Shown piece after piece: positions 1 to 11,845 of a DNA stretch of 64,000 bases. The notes beneath the pieces are model-generated. The model did not search any database. It saw only the letters and a program-made list of their open reading frames with translations, and was not told the origin of the DNA. How positions within the stretch are numbered: position 1 is the first letter of the stretch; every line of letters begins with the position of its first letter. Source of the DNA: Batrachochytrium dendrobatidis JAM81 (taxonomy: Eukaryota > Chytridiomycota > Chytridiomycetes > Rhizophydiales); contig NW_006281101.1 in NCBI RefSeq assembly GCF_000203795.2, positions 1,513,279 through 1,577,278 on the forward strand, in the 5' to 3' direction. A program made the translations under genes and the position numbers.

Positions 1-408
1 TGACACTAATAAGAGTCATGCCTGCATCCTTGACTCTGATTTGAACACTGGAACTACCAGCATCAACTGCGTTTCTGTTATGGTCAATGATCAAAAGGCA
101 TTTAATTACAATTGAATTAGCCCAGTGATCCATCGTTCACTAAACAGTATCTACAACAGGCTGGCGACACTGATCGGACGTGGATATTTGCACTGGTTGA
201 CTCTTGGAATGCATAAACTCACTCTATCAATTCCTTCAAAACAGATTCAGGCGAGATAACTACTTGTGCACTGGATAGTCGTTTAGCAGTCTCGCTGGAC
301 AATACTTGTAATGTCATGCTGAATTGATTGTAGGGTCAATGTTTTGATTCTAAAGTTGGAAGAAATAGAAAGTACATGTCCGATTGCCTTGTGGTTACCA
401 AATGCATT

Positions 409-770
409 TTACAGCCGTATTCACGTAAAACGCAACTTTGTATTTGTACTTTTTGCTTTGAAACAGAATAGCTAGACATCATTGCGCTTCTACTAGAAAT
501 TGATTTGAATAAACATACATTATATACAGACTATAGTTTTGAATTGGAATCATTTTTGGTATAACTATACACTGCAATCACCAGATTCATCCATTGCAAT
601 TCAGATATTGAATTCGACTGTTGTCAATCAAACTCTGTAAAGCCTCATTTTTACTGTATGCTAAAAACTGACAGATACGCTTGCGCTCTAGTTCAAAATA
701 ACAAAGATTGTAGTTTTAAATGAACGATGTTTTTACGCCAACTGTCAGGAAATCAGAAAATGCAGCATTG
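409..770. mobile_element. Degenerate TIR-element copy (left end kept)
   Basis: The segment opens with the family's left terminal sequence, acagccgtattcacgtaaaa, and then carries internal words shared with other copies in the window, such as the stretch ending in gcgctctagttcaaaa, seen again near 44690. The right end is not recognisable. There is no coding capacity. Boundaries are approximate and judged by eye. Confidence 0.45.
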
Positions 771-1127
771 ACTAATAAATTGACAATAATCATTTGATAA
801 GATTAGCAGTTTATTGTAAACACTTGTTTAGTGATCCGTTTTTGATGAATAAGCGGTGAGAGTTGAAGCAACTTTTAAAGTATCCGATCGACACGAGTTT
901 CAAGAACGAATTGAAGAGCTATTTAGGATTTTGTTTTAGCCAAATGCATTTGTGCTTGGGCAAATTCATTTTATGGACATTTGGCTATTTTTTTTTGTTC
1001 CGTGTATTTGATTTGACAAGCTGTCAAGAGTCTAGTCAACTAGTGATTGTAATTGACAACTTGTGCACTGCTTGATTAAGGGGTAATGTGTCTGTCGTTC
1101 TATAGTATTTGTATGACTTTTCTTTAT

Positions 1128-2032
1128 CTACCCCACCATGACTACTCTTTCAGCACCCAGTCCTTCTATAAACCCCTGCATACTGTTAATCCATTGGTAG
1201 TCGAGGCCGACTTTAATATGTCTGCAGTCTGTTGGACCAAAAACAAATAGCAAGCTCTTGTCGTACAATCTGCTTGCATGATTGCTAAACAGTACTTGTA
1301 TTGATACCTTGGTAAACTCGAGTGTTTGGGATGATAGTTGCCCTCGGTAAAAAACCAAAGTGGTTCATGAAAGGAATGTGCTGTGGCAAATGCATGGCAT
1401 TCTACTCTAGCTTGACAGACCAAGTTTGTTGTCGATTGAAATGGAATATACATAATACTGATGTCATGGTTTTCCAAGTAGCAAATAAATAGGGGAGCAA
1501 GACGAAGCTCAGCTGTGTTTGGATTGGTACAACCAAAATAGTCGAATGGTCAGCCATCTTAGTGGAGCTGAGGGATCATGAGAGCCGAATGGCTTGGCGA
1601 ACCTTTATAGTAGTGCACAGTATTGGGTGCTTTAAGGGGCTCAGTTGGGTTGATCATTGACTGGAAAGGGACGAGTGGATGGATACTATATTTACCTGTG
1701 CAGCCATGCTCGATTCTTCACCAGCCTTGTTCCAACAAACGGAAATTGGTGTTATAATCTGATTGTGCGTATATTTCATTGAATGTAATGCAACAAAACG
1801 GTTGTTGGGCTGTAGCTGGTAATTGATGGCAGTATGGGTTGAATTCACACATCAGCAAATACACTGGTAGAAAAACAAACAATATATTGCCAACAGTATC
1901 ATCATACTGCTGTCTATAAATTACTGCGTTTATTCTCGGCTCATGCTCTGCAATGCTTTTTAGAAGCGAGCCGATTTTGCTGGCTCTAAACCATTCGACT
2001 CGCCCATCTGTCTTGATCCAATCTCCACACAT
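1128..2032 (-). pseudogene. Possible decayed or unrecognised gene
   Basis: Three overlapping minus-strand ORFs (1718-2032, 1166-1477, 1128-1358) have more balanced amino-acid composition than the surrounding noise. The segment reading KSLLFVFGPTDCRH (within 1128-1358) looks protein-like. The frames do not join through one clear intron: the stretch near 1358 would need a frameshift to continue the ORF upstream. I do not recognise a family. It may be a relic of a gene, an unresolved multi-exon gene, or chance. Confidence 0.18.
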
Positions 2033-2123
2033 GCATTCGTTGACCCCTTTTTACTGAGCTGTTATGGCTAAAATTAAATCACGTGTTGATTTTATTTTTT
2101 GCTCAGCAAAACTGTTCACTCCA

Positions 2124-2592
2124 GTGTATTCGCGTAAGCTGGAACACTTTTGTATTCATCCTGCAGTAACTTTATTGTGCTTTGAAATGGACAATCATTG
2201 AATGTTTGTTTTCCTATTGACTTGAATTGACTTTCGATTCTTGTTTCAAACAACGCCCCATCATATGATGTTGTCAATCAAACTCTACTTTGTTGTGTTC
2301 TAAAATCTCATACGTTTGCGATCTAATTTAAAACAACAACAATTGCAACTGTTGTTTTGATACCAATCATACACTATTGTAATGCTCACTTTAGATATTC
2401 AAAATATGTCAAGAATGTGGGATTTGCTGAAACTGTGATGTGAGCATTTGTTTAGTTGTTCTATACAAAAACGAGCAGAGAACACATGCAGATCAGTAAA
2501 TGTGGCGTAGATTATCATTTTATGAAACTGGCAGCTTACTATGTATTTTGGCACTCTAATGTTCTGTTTTACACAAACACGACTGTATACAC
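2124..2592. mobile_element. Degenerate TIR-element copy
   Basis: The left side contains a diverged terminal sequence (gtgtattcgcgtaagc, near 2131). The right side near 2572-2590 (ttacacaaacacgactgta) resembles the complementary end. Between them are family words such as the phrase around gcaactgttgttttgata and a later atcattttatgaaactggc, which recur at 24.9 kb, 28.5 kb and 44.8 kb. No protein is encoded. Ends are approximate. Confidence 0.45.
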
Positions 2593-3312
2593 TAATCCTG
2601 ACCCTTGATATTGTTTGCAATTTTTTAATCTGATATCAATAATAACTAAACTAACTAAATTATCTTTCTAATAAATTGGTTCCTGTTGCCCAATATTGAA
2701 CACAACGCTGCTGTCCCGACTCATCATACTTTACAGATCTGCACTTTCGCTCCAACTCATTAGCAAGTGGCTTACAAGTATATGAATATTGGGCCATTTG
2801 AGCACTTATCTGTTTAGTCTGCTTTACTGTAAAACTTCAGCACCACCCTCTGCCTGGTTTAGCCTCTGCTCGCATTACGATTAATTTCACATTAATATCA
2901 AATTTTATCCAAAGCGTTAATTTTGATACTACTCGACGCATATCGTTTTAAGTACATATTCAAGGTATATTTTTGACCATGGGTTGTATTAGATTTTTGT
3001 AGATCTGATTGATGATACTTTGTTGAAAGTTGCAACATACTTGAAACTGTCGTGATTCTAAAATTCAATATTCCCTGATTACGCATCATCCACATTTACT
3101 GTACAGTATCTTTATACTTTTTCAGCTTTGGAAAATATCTGTTAATCTGTTATCCTTCTCATGCACGCTTTGCAATCTCTATTTCAACCATTTTTCATTG
3201 AATAATTGTCCCGAGACCAATATAGTCGACTACAGCCTCTTGTATTGCCTTATACTAATCAATACCAATTTACCCTTTAAAATCTCTAGATCCAACAAAC
3301 TTGATACACTTG

Positions 3313-6300
3313 ATGGAAATTTCAAAATTACCTTTTGAGATTTCAAAAGAATTGTCCAAACAGCTATCTCTAACTGCCATGTCACAAGGTCTAAACAGTC
3401 ATTATTCCAGTGATTCGCCAAACACACCGATGATGCAAGCTTCTGCAGCAACGCAATCAGTATCCTCGAAATCCAAAACAGTTCGCTCTAATCGTGAGTT
3501 GTCAACTCCAGTGTTTATTCTGATCAAAACCCCTACTAGTTGTGAAACTCGAACTAATTTTAATTTATTCAATTTTTTATAGCACAAAAAGGCAGGCACT
3601 TTTACAAACCAGAGCTTATTGCATGGTTGGAAAATCAATTTGCTGAAAATCCCAACACTACCATGACTGATATTAGCGCCATTAAAATTCCGGATGGACT
3701 TAGCGCAGTACAAATTGCTCGTTGGATGACTCGAAAGAGATCTACGTTGAAAAAGCAGAGTATGCCATTATGCTGTTTTTATTAATATTTGGATCGACTA
3801 ATTTAATGATATACTAATATTTTGGCAATGATTTGCTTTTAAATTTAGCTTCTGCCACTTCTAACGGATCTTCTGTTTTAAATCTTCATACATCATCACT
3901 TGACTTGCCAAACCGTGCAACTGTTGATTCGGACATCAACCACGATAAGCATGTTGATGGCAGTGGGAATATTGGAAAATCTGCTGTCGAAGCAACAAAA
4001 GTCATTGATGATGATACTGAAAGTCTGACTGAAGAGAGTTATGAAGAGCATAAAGATAATGATGAAAAAAACGAGCTTTTAAAATCTGACGAAATTGAAG
4101 AAGCGCATATTGCAAATGATTCCATTGATAAAGCTATAAATGATATTAAAGGTCCACCAGATCATATTGGCATTCCAGCTATTGATTTATCTTTTGGAGT
4201 TAAAGTAGATTCTAAGCCTATTTCTCGTCACATAGCACCCAATACGATACAAAGTTCTCCAAATCAAATTGATGCCAAAAGTGAAGCAGGCTTAAATTCG
4301 AACCGGATGATGGATCAGGATGGTAAGCTAGTCTGCTGTCATATACTGCGTTTGCATCTTGCACGTGTCGCTTTGATGGTGGTTTTAATCTAAAAATTAA
4401 CTTTTATAATACCTGCTTATCCAACAACTATGATTTTGTACAATAGAATATAGGCTCGAGAATTTGGAATTGGAAGATTCGGAAGATATGTATATCATGT
4501 CTGATGTATCTATGGAACGACAGGACTCGATCACATCTGCAGACTTTGGTATACATACTATCAATCAAAATACTTCAGAAAACTTGGACATCCAAACTCC
4601 GTCGTCGCTAACAAGTGTGATTGGTGAAGGAATTCACAAATTAATTGATCCAGCACAACTAAGTCGGTTTTCGCGATACATGAGCATACAACAAACACCA
4701 CAAGAAAAGTTGAATGTCATTCAGGTTCTTCAAAATACTGTTCATGAACCCACGCTTACTAAATTCATGAGTGGCAAGGGAATTCAAATCATCAATGTGT
4801 GGCTGACCGAGTCCATCAAGGACTCTAATATCAATGAGCAGTTGGTGCTTTCAATTTTGAAATTCATTCAACGGCTCCCATTTGATATTGATTGTCTAAA
4901 GCATTCTCTTTTGGGGAAATCTGTTCGAAAAATTGTCAAGTTTGGCACAGAATTAAAACTATCTCAAGGTAATTCAATCATTTTATTATTTCATTACTTG
5001 GTATATTCTAGTACTTGTTGATTTTAACTGATATTTAATACATTTCCAACAACTTGCACGCTTTATTAGAGATTATTCTGATTGCAAATGAGCTCATGGC
5101 ACGCTGGACAAAATTAATTATTGCGGATCGCAAGCCAGGCAAGTACACTGTCTTGATATGAATTTGAGTTTGTACTATATGAAAATTTATGTAATTGTTG
5201 TCATTGATAATGTGTTTTAATAATCATTTTCATGTATTCGATTTTTAATTGATTTGGTGTTCAATTACATCAATAGTGACACCAAAACAGCCGCAGTCTT
5301 CTCGTATAGTAGTTTCGATTGCTCCTCCCAACGCCAAATATATTGTTAAACAAACTCCTAACGAAACTAGATCATACCAAGTTTTAAAACCCACTACTCT
5401 TATTTCAAATGATTCAGCACCCAGACTACCTAAAATCCGTCTAAAATCATCATCATTGTACCATGAATCTTCTACAACGCAGTCGCCAGCAAACCCTATT
5501 TCAACACATGCTACAGTAGTAAAAACTACACATAAACCCAAAGCAACTGCTAGTGCTACTCTCACAAAAACAGTCACAGCAAAACCTGTTGGAGTAACTG
5601 AAAAGAAAAATTTGCTAGTCATTCCACCTTTATCTGGAGAGACTACCAAGCCAGCGTCCAACAGCTACTTTAAAAAATTGGTGAGCCAGTGCTAACAAAA
5701 CCCAAATCACGATCTATTTCTTCACCTCAAATAGCAATCCCCAATTTGGAGATCAAGCCTATTTGTGCAAACGGAGATTTAAAGCGTCATATAGATGATT
5801 GCAATACCGCATCTTTTGATGTAGCTTCAGATGGACTCAAAGAGCTTGGTATAAAGGATGGCGTAATTGAGTCTGGCCAGGACTATCATGTAGACAAGGC
5901 GTGCAAACTGAGTACATCTGAAATTGGTTCTACTGGTTTTAATTTGAGCACTGAAATGGATACTTCCACTTTGTTGCAACCTGAAGCGCTGCGTACAGAT
6001 TCTTTAAATATGACTTTACCAGATGTTCTTCCATCATACAAGCGAGAAGTAGTTCAGTCATCAGGCGATCAACCTGTGTCACCAGAAATGCGGCGTTTAG
6101 ACAAGAACAATATTATTAGTATTCTTGCAAAACCAATTTATGGTGAGATTGCTGCAGCTGCGGCGTTAAACAGTGCAGTTAGCACTCGCTTTGGCAAACC
6201 CAAAAAGAGTGTCAGATTTAGGCCAGATGATCAACTATGCAAAATCAAATACATTGAAAAGGCTGTATACGAAAAGTCTGGTTCTGGTGACCGCACTAAA

Positions 6301-7443
6301 GCACGAGATTTTGACAAATTCGAAGGCCAGCAAGCATTCCAGCAGCTTCGAGATGAACAGCAGCCGGTTATAGATTGGCAGGCACCGCGTGAATTACTGC
6401 TTAGAAACCAAGTGCAACGTGGATCCAACAGTACAGAGGCTAAAGTACAAGAAGAGCGTGAACGCACGGCATTATCCAAAGTATACTACTTGGATTCAGA
6501 TATTCCTCCTAGTCCTGCCGAGCCCAATGTAGTCTACTCTACAACATTGGAAACGGACTATGATGCTTTTGCCACGTCTATTCCGCTTACTAAATTAGGA
6601 GCGAATGCCATTGTAGCTCCAATTGCTTCCGTCGCGCCTACTTGGGCTATACCGACCGCAATTACACCTGTCATCAACCCTACAATTACCACACCAAACT
6701 ACTTGGATGCTGTATTGGCAAGAGTATCACAGACTGCAGTTAAAGATACATGGTCTCCACCCATATCATCGTTGGACACGACAGGACTTTCAATATCAAC
6801 ACTCAATAGTTTGAGTGAGCTTGCTAGCACCTTGCTTACTCCATCTGGAGGTCTTGCGGCTGCTTTACTTAGTACGTTGGCGACTGCTTCTGCAGTGTCA
6901 GTACCACAAGCTACGACAGAATATACATATTTGACAAAAAACAATCCAAATGAGGACACGTCAAAACTGAAAACAGGATTGAATGGTGCACCAGTCTCAT
7001 ATCCCTACACTGGACAAGCCAACCAGTCAGCAAATGGCACATCAAATTTTGCGAGTACGACTGCTAGCAATTTATTTGGACACAACAATTATACCCCTAC
7101 CGCTCCTGTATCCAACTACTACGATCACAATGAATCGTATGATCTTAAACGTCGACATGATTTCAACTCACATGCGCCACCATATCACACATCCCGTGGT
7201 AACGAATATGATTATAACTCTGATCGGTTCAATGGTGGTGCCGATTCGTACACTTTTGGAAACGGTGAAAATACTTATCGTCGTGATACTCCATACCATG
7301 GTGGCCAGGATCTCGGCGAATATGGACATGCAAAAAAGCCAAGATACAATTCTGGCGGAAAGTATGATGTCCGACCTATTTGCGAGTTTTATAAACGTGG
7401 ACAGTGCAAATATGGCAATCATTGTCGGAAACGCCATGAATAA
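3313..7443 (+). CDS. PNUTS/LUMINIDEPENDENS-type PP1 regulatory protein
   Basis: Nuclear scaffold that, in its family (PPP1R10/PNUTS, fission yeast Ppn1, plant LD), brings protein phosphatase 1 to the cleavage-polyadenylation and transcription-termination machinery. Seven exons join in phase: 3313-3493, 3583-3759, 3849-4322, 4447-4968, 5070-5138, 5277-5680 and 5758-7443, giving about 1170 residues. Visible parts in order: a homeodomain-like segment at about 63-119, ending in WMTRKRSTLKKQ where a homeodomain has WFQNRR; an acidic linker; a TFIIS N-terminal (LW) domain at about 350-475; a PP1-docking RVxF motif KKSVRF near 757; the PNUTS-typical stretch around RGSNSTEAKVQEERER; and a C-terminal CCCH finger, C-x7-C-x5-C-x3-H, beginning RPIC. 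The intron at 5139-5276 needs a GC donor. The 5681-5757 junction is the least certain. The first in-frame ATG (3313) was taken as the start. Confidence 0.85.
5139..5276 (+). other. GC-AG intron in the PNUTS-like gene
   Basis: Exon 5 ends ...aagccag and the next bases are gcaagt, the classic GC-donor context. The acceptor is caatag at 5271-5276. Using GC restores the frame (IADRKP-V-TPKQPQ). The nearby GT at 5143 leaves the wrong phase for the following open frame. Confidence 0.75.
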
Positions 7444-7674
7444 GTGGCTACTCAATTACTTTGCAATTCTTGATTTTATCTGTTATTCATTTTTCATTTA
7501 TATCTACATTATCATCAAATATCAGAAATAAATAGCAAATCTTGATATAAGACAATTGATTCGTGTTTAGTGGCATACATTTAATTCATTTTGCTCTACC
7601 CGATGCTCCAATTGAAGTTTAAAATACAGAATCCATTGTATCATAAAAACATGAATTCTGCTTGAATTTATTTC

Positions 7675-10600
7675 TTAAGCTTGGCTTATGTTGGAGACTG
7701 CTTCAGGATAGGTCATGGATGCATATTTCTGGGCTCTGGCTGCTTCACGATAAGTCACCACATTCAGCACCTCAATGTCGGTACGTGTGACAGTAATGGC
7801 TTTATCATACACTTGGATGGCTTCATCCAACTTATGCTGATGACATAACAGCTGAGCAAGCTGTGAGTAGGCAATGTCACAGAGAGGATCAACTTCGAGG
7901 GCTTTGCGACATTCAGCCTCTGCAGTAGCCAAATCTTGTTTCCAGTTTAAATAAAGAATAGCTAACCGGTTGGATTGTGAATAAAAATGAACAATTTAGT
8001 TGGAAAAATACAAAATCAATTTAGCAATAATATTTGCCAGGTAGCAATATACTGACCTTTGTTGATGTATGGCAAAGGAGAAGTGGGATCCATTTCAATT
8101 GATTTGTTGAAGGCCTTTAAAGCTATGTTACGCACAAATACATTGAAACGATCAATAAGCAGTTTAAGCTATACAAAATATGCAGTCTCAATAGTTAAAT
8201 TGTATTGCATACCTTCAGTGTGTGCCTGTCTGTCCATGTGAATCTCTCCGTAGTAGTTGAATACTTCTGCGCTGTTGGGAAAAAGACGCTTGCACTCCTT
8301 GAATTTCTTTTCAGATTCAGCGTAATTTCCCAGCTTATATTTGGCAACCGCCATCTGAATGTGTACATAGACAGACGATTCCTCAGGAGACTCGTTTTTA
8401 ATGCTTGCAGAATAATCGTCAACAGCACCCTGATAGTCTGCAGTTAGAAAACGAACTTGGCCACTATGCGTTCGAATAATAAAACGTCACAAAAAGTATT
8501 GAATCAGATATATGATAAATAGTCGTTTAGATTAGATTGAAACAAATCAAATGGCAAGCCATTAGCACTTGTCCATTGTGTATTTTCCAACAGTGTTGAT
8601 ATAATGTATACTCACCGATGATAAAACAAATCAACGTTGGTGGGTTCAAGCTTTTCAGCACGTTCAAACATCTCTACAGTCTTTTCAACCTCACTTCGCT
8701 CCATAAAGAGAGTTCCACGCTTGATAATTGAGTTGACATCCACTGGATCAAGCTCAAGAGCTTTGTCCAGGTCAGCAATAGATAAATCGACTATTTACAC
8801 ATGATGGTAGCCAAAGCACAGGTACAACAAGGCTTATCAGCACCAACAAAATGATAGATACAATCAGATTAAATTTTCAAAGTAAATTGCATACTATGTC
8901 CTATCAAAAAAAAGAATGTGCCGCGAATATTATGGGCAATGGCCTCCATTTTGGTATTGTTGAAATCGTTCAAAACAATTGCCTTTACAGCATGCTCATA
9001 TGCCTCAGTCCAGCGATGCTCCTTGATTGCTGAAAACACAAGCTTCAAAGCCTGTATAGATTCGGAAGTATCCTGGCAGTTGTCGACGAGAGTTGCATGA
9101 GATGGAGCTATGCACATGGTTTGAAGATATCAAAAACAAAATCAGTTACTCCAGCACGCATGATGAGCTATAAAAGTATCGATTAAAACTTACTAGCACG
9201 GAAAGAGTCCATGTATGCTATGGTTGGGATTAAGAATGACAGTCTTAGTAAATTTCTTACACATTCACCAGCAGCAACCAATAAAGCAAATATACCTCGA
9301 ACAAACGCGCCAGATGGCATTTTTGGTCGTCTAGATTTGGCATATTCCTGGGTGATGTTTGAGCTGATTGTTTTTAGTAGACGATCGGGAGCACTCATGG
9401 AAGAATTCACTTTAAATCCTTGGAGAACACAAACAACAGTATAGTCTAAGAATTCAAGTGACAAAGCAGTCAGCACAGCAATAGATTATGCAGATCAAAA
9501 CAATTTATAGTGCATTGATTCATATAAAGCATACCATTCAATGCATCGGTCAGATGGCCAAGCGATTCGTAGGCAGCAGCACGACGGTTGAGCGCCTTGA
9601 TGTATTTTTTGTCGAGTTCCAAAGCTGATTTTAATTTAAAAGCAAGATTAAAATAAATAATGATCAAGATAGGTCGAGTTACAACTCAATAAACTAACCT
9701 TTGGTACAGTCTTCAACAACTTTAGCAAAATTTTCCTAAACCCAGAATAAGCAATATAAAACAAAATTGACGCAAAACTAGTAAGCATACTTGGTGGTAG
9801 CTATTCAAAGTAGAGCACGAACCATTGCAAAAATAACCACACAACTTACAATATGAGAATAAGCAGCAGCACGGTTGCAGTAGAAAATAGCATTAGGTGC
9901 CAGAAGAATTGCTTGAGTATATAGCTCAATTGCTTCTTCAAACTTCTTTTTATTGTACTGCTTGTTGCCCAAAGCCTTAGCATCCTGTGCAAGTTTAGAG
10001 CGATCCTATTATTTGGAAAAACAGAAATAATATCAAAACATGTCTTTTGATCTACAACATCAACATGCGCTTTACAGCAGGTAATCAAATTCAACCTAAT
10101 AAACTGACCTCGGAAGTAAGTGACTCAATATCTTCAGGGTATAAATGATCGTGCGATTCAACGTCATTTGACGCTGTTGACGGATTTGAAATGCAAATAT
10201 AATAATATTAGTAAATTTGGTGGATCAATCGAGCATACTCATAAAAGTGAATGAAAGCAAGGCCAATGCATTGATTGTATAGTGAAGAGTTGGCATTCCA
10301 CCAATAGCTTATAAAAGCTATTGAATGATCTGATGCATGTTTGACATTCAGCCCGATCATATTGGAAATAACTCTAATTCCCAATAAAATATCAAATGGC
10401 CGTCGCATAAAACAAAGTCAGCACAAATGTATTAAAACATCAAAGACATACCATCAGCTGAAGCTGTCTTTGACTCGTCGGATTTTGAGTTGGTTTCTGA
10501 AGTGATCTTGTCAGTGGTCTCGATAGAAGCAATGCTATCCAATGATGCCATGGATGCATTAAGACCAGGAGCTGAAATGGGACCAGCATTGGCAGCAAGC

Positions 10601-10875
10601 GCTTCCTCTTCAAGAGCAGAAGCAGCAGTTACTGTCGATGATGCCGTTTTGGACTTTTTTGTCTTGCCCATCTTCTTTTTTTTAGCAGATGTCGAAGATG
10701 ATCTTGCTGACGAGCCATTATCCGAATTGGCATTGTTTCTACCAGAACAAGCTAAAGAATAAACTGCAGCAGAAGCAACACCAGTAGCAAGTACAGTGAA
10801 TGTGATAAACTTCCAGTTTCTAACCGACCATTGCTGCCAGCCTTCATCTCCAATGCGTTTTAGTGCTGCAATCAT
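7675..10875 (-). CDS. TOM70: Mitochondrial import receptor Tom70
   Basis: Outer-membrane receptor that accepts Hsp70/Hsp90-bound precursor proteins, including carrier proteins, and passes them to the TOM pore. The N-terminus has a short segment rich in aromatic and basic residues and then one membrane helix, FITFTVLATGVASAAVYSLA, followed by a Ser/Lys-rich linker with GKTKKSK. This is the Tom70 layout. The rest is tetratricopeptide repeats spread over many small exons, for example LDKKYIKALNRRAAAYESLG (about 9540-9640) and DPLCDIAYSQLAQLLCHQHK (about 7840-7900). The ATG at 10873-10875 was chosen because the reading frame upstream has no ATG. It is the nearest neighbour of the PNUTS-like gene, tail to tail, with 231 bp between stop codons. 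Individual exon borders were not all resolved. Tom34 or another TPR protein is less likely given the N-terminal anchor. Confidence 0.8.
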
Positions 10876-11004
10876 TCTTGTCGATCTCAGTTTGAAGTCG
10901 AGAAAAAACAAATTTTGATGAAATTCTCGAGGCTTTGAGTTTTTGTTGCTAATTTGACATTCTTGTCAATTCAATTGTTTTATAGTCAAATCTGACTGAT
11001 TAAT

Positions 11005-11480
11005 CTACAGTCGTATTCATACGGAATGAAATATCAAATTATAATACTCAGTTTCATGGAATGATTGAGTTTACTGGACAATTTGTGGTTTGAATCACTC
11101 GCGATTATCACAAGAAATGAGAACAGAAAGAAAATAAATTCAAAATCGTCAGTAACCATCAGTGTGTGTCATGTATAAAAGAGTACTCATAAAACTCATT
11201 TCGATTTAAATATTGGATTCGACTGTTTTAATATTGTCAATCAAGCTTTATAAGCACTACTTTATTGTATTCTAAAGTCTTGCATTCGCGATCTCTAGTT
11301 CAAGTGAACAATGATCATATATCCCAAAACTGCAACTGTTTTTTTTCATTCCAGTCACCCAATTACATAATGATCAGTTGGAATAGGTTGAATATTGACT
11401 GGAACTAATGCAAGTATTCGTCTAGTTTTTTTAATACAGAAACAAGCATGGATAAAGACCAGTAAGCTTCAATGAGTTTA
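11005..11480. mobile_element. Degenerate TIR-element copy
   Basis: It starts near 11006 with ctacagtcgtattcatacgg, a diverged version of the family's terminal repeat. Internal words shared with other copies include ggattcgactgtt, attctaaagtcttgcattcgcg and gcaactgtttttt. No right terminal repeat or coding capacity is visible. It lies between Tom70 and the secreted-repeat gene. Confidence 0.4.
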
Positions 11481-11845
11481 GAAACACAGTGTTGTCTAGT
11501 AAGCTTGAAAGACTTGGCACCAATCGTCTGATGAAACTAGCTATTCATGTATTTCGACTCCCTTATCAGTGTTTCATTTTATGTGAATATGGCTGTAAAG
11601 CAGGGCGACTATCAACGCGTCTGCCAGTTAAAGTGTGTATTGCATCCTTCCACATATTCGGCTTGCCTTGTCTGTTGTACACCCTCCCTAAGTAACCCGT
11701 CCTTTTAGTATTGTCGATCTACATTCATATAAATAACCATGTCCAAAGTATCATTCCATTTTATTAAACCTTACCATAACTCTCAAGTGACTACTGACCA
11801 ACTTCAACCCATTGATATTCAAAAGCACTTGACAATCGTATCATT

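Larger units (their letters stand above)
1..3312. other. Gene-poor region with decayed repeats
   Basis: No reading frame here shows a recognisable protein family or a clean exon series. Parts of it resemble the dispersed TIR element described elsewhere in the window: a left-end-like sequence near 409-430 (acagccgtattcacgtaaaa), followed by related internal sequence to about 770, and a second degenerate copy at about 2124-2592. The only other coding hint is the broken ORF cluster at 1128-2032 listed separately. The rest is AT-rich and I see nothing in it. Confidence 0.5.

Noticed and set aside
5245..5695. Antisense ORF of 138 residues opposite the PNUTS-like exon
   Set aside because: It is the mirror of a Thr/Pro-rich coding exon, is Val-rich and has no splice or family support.
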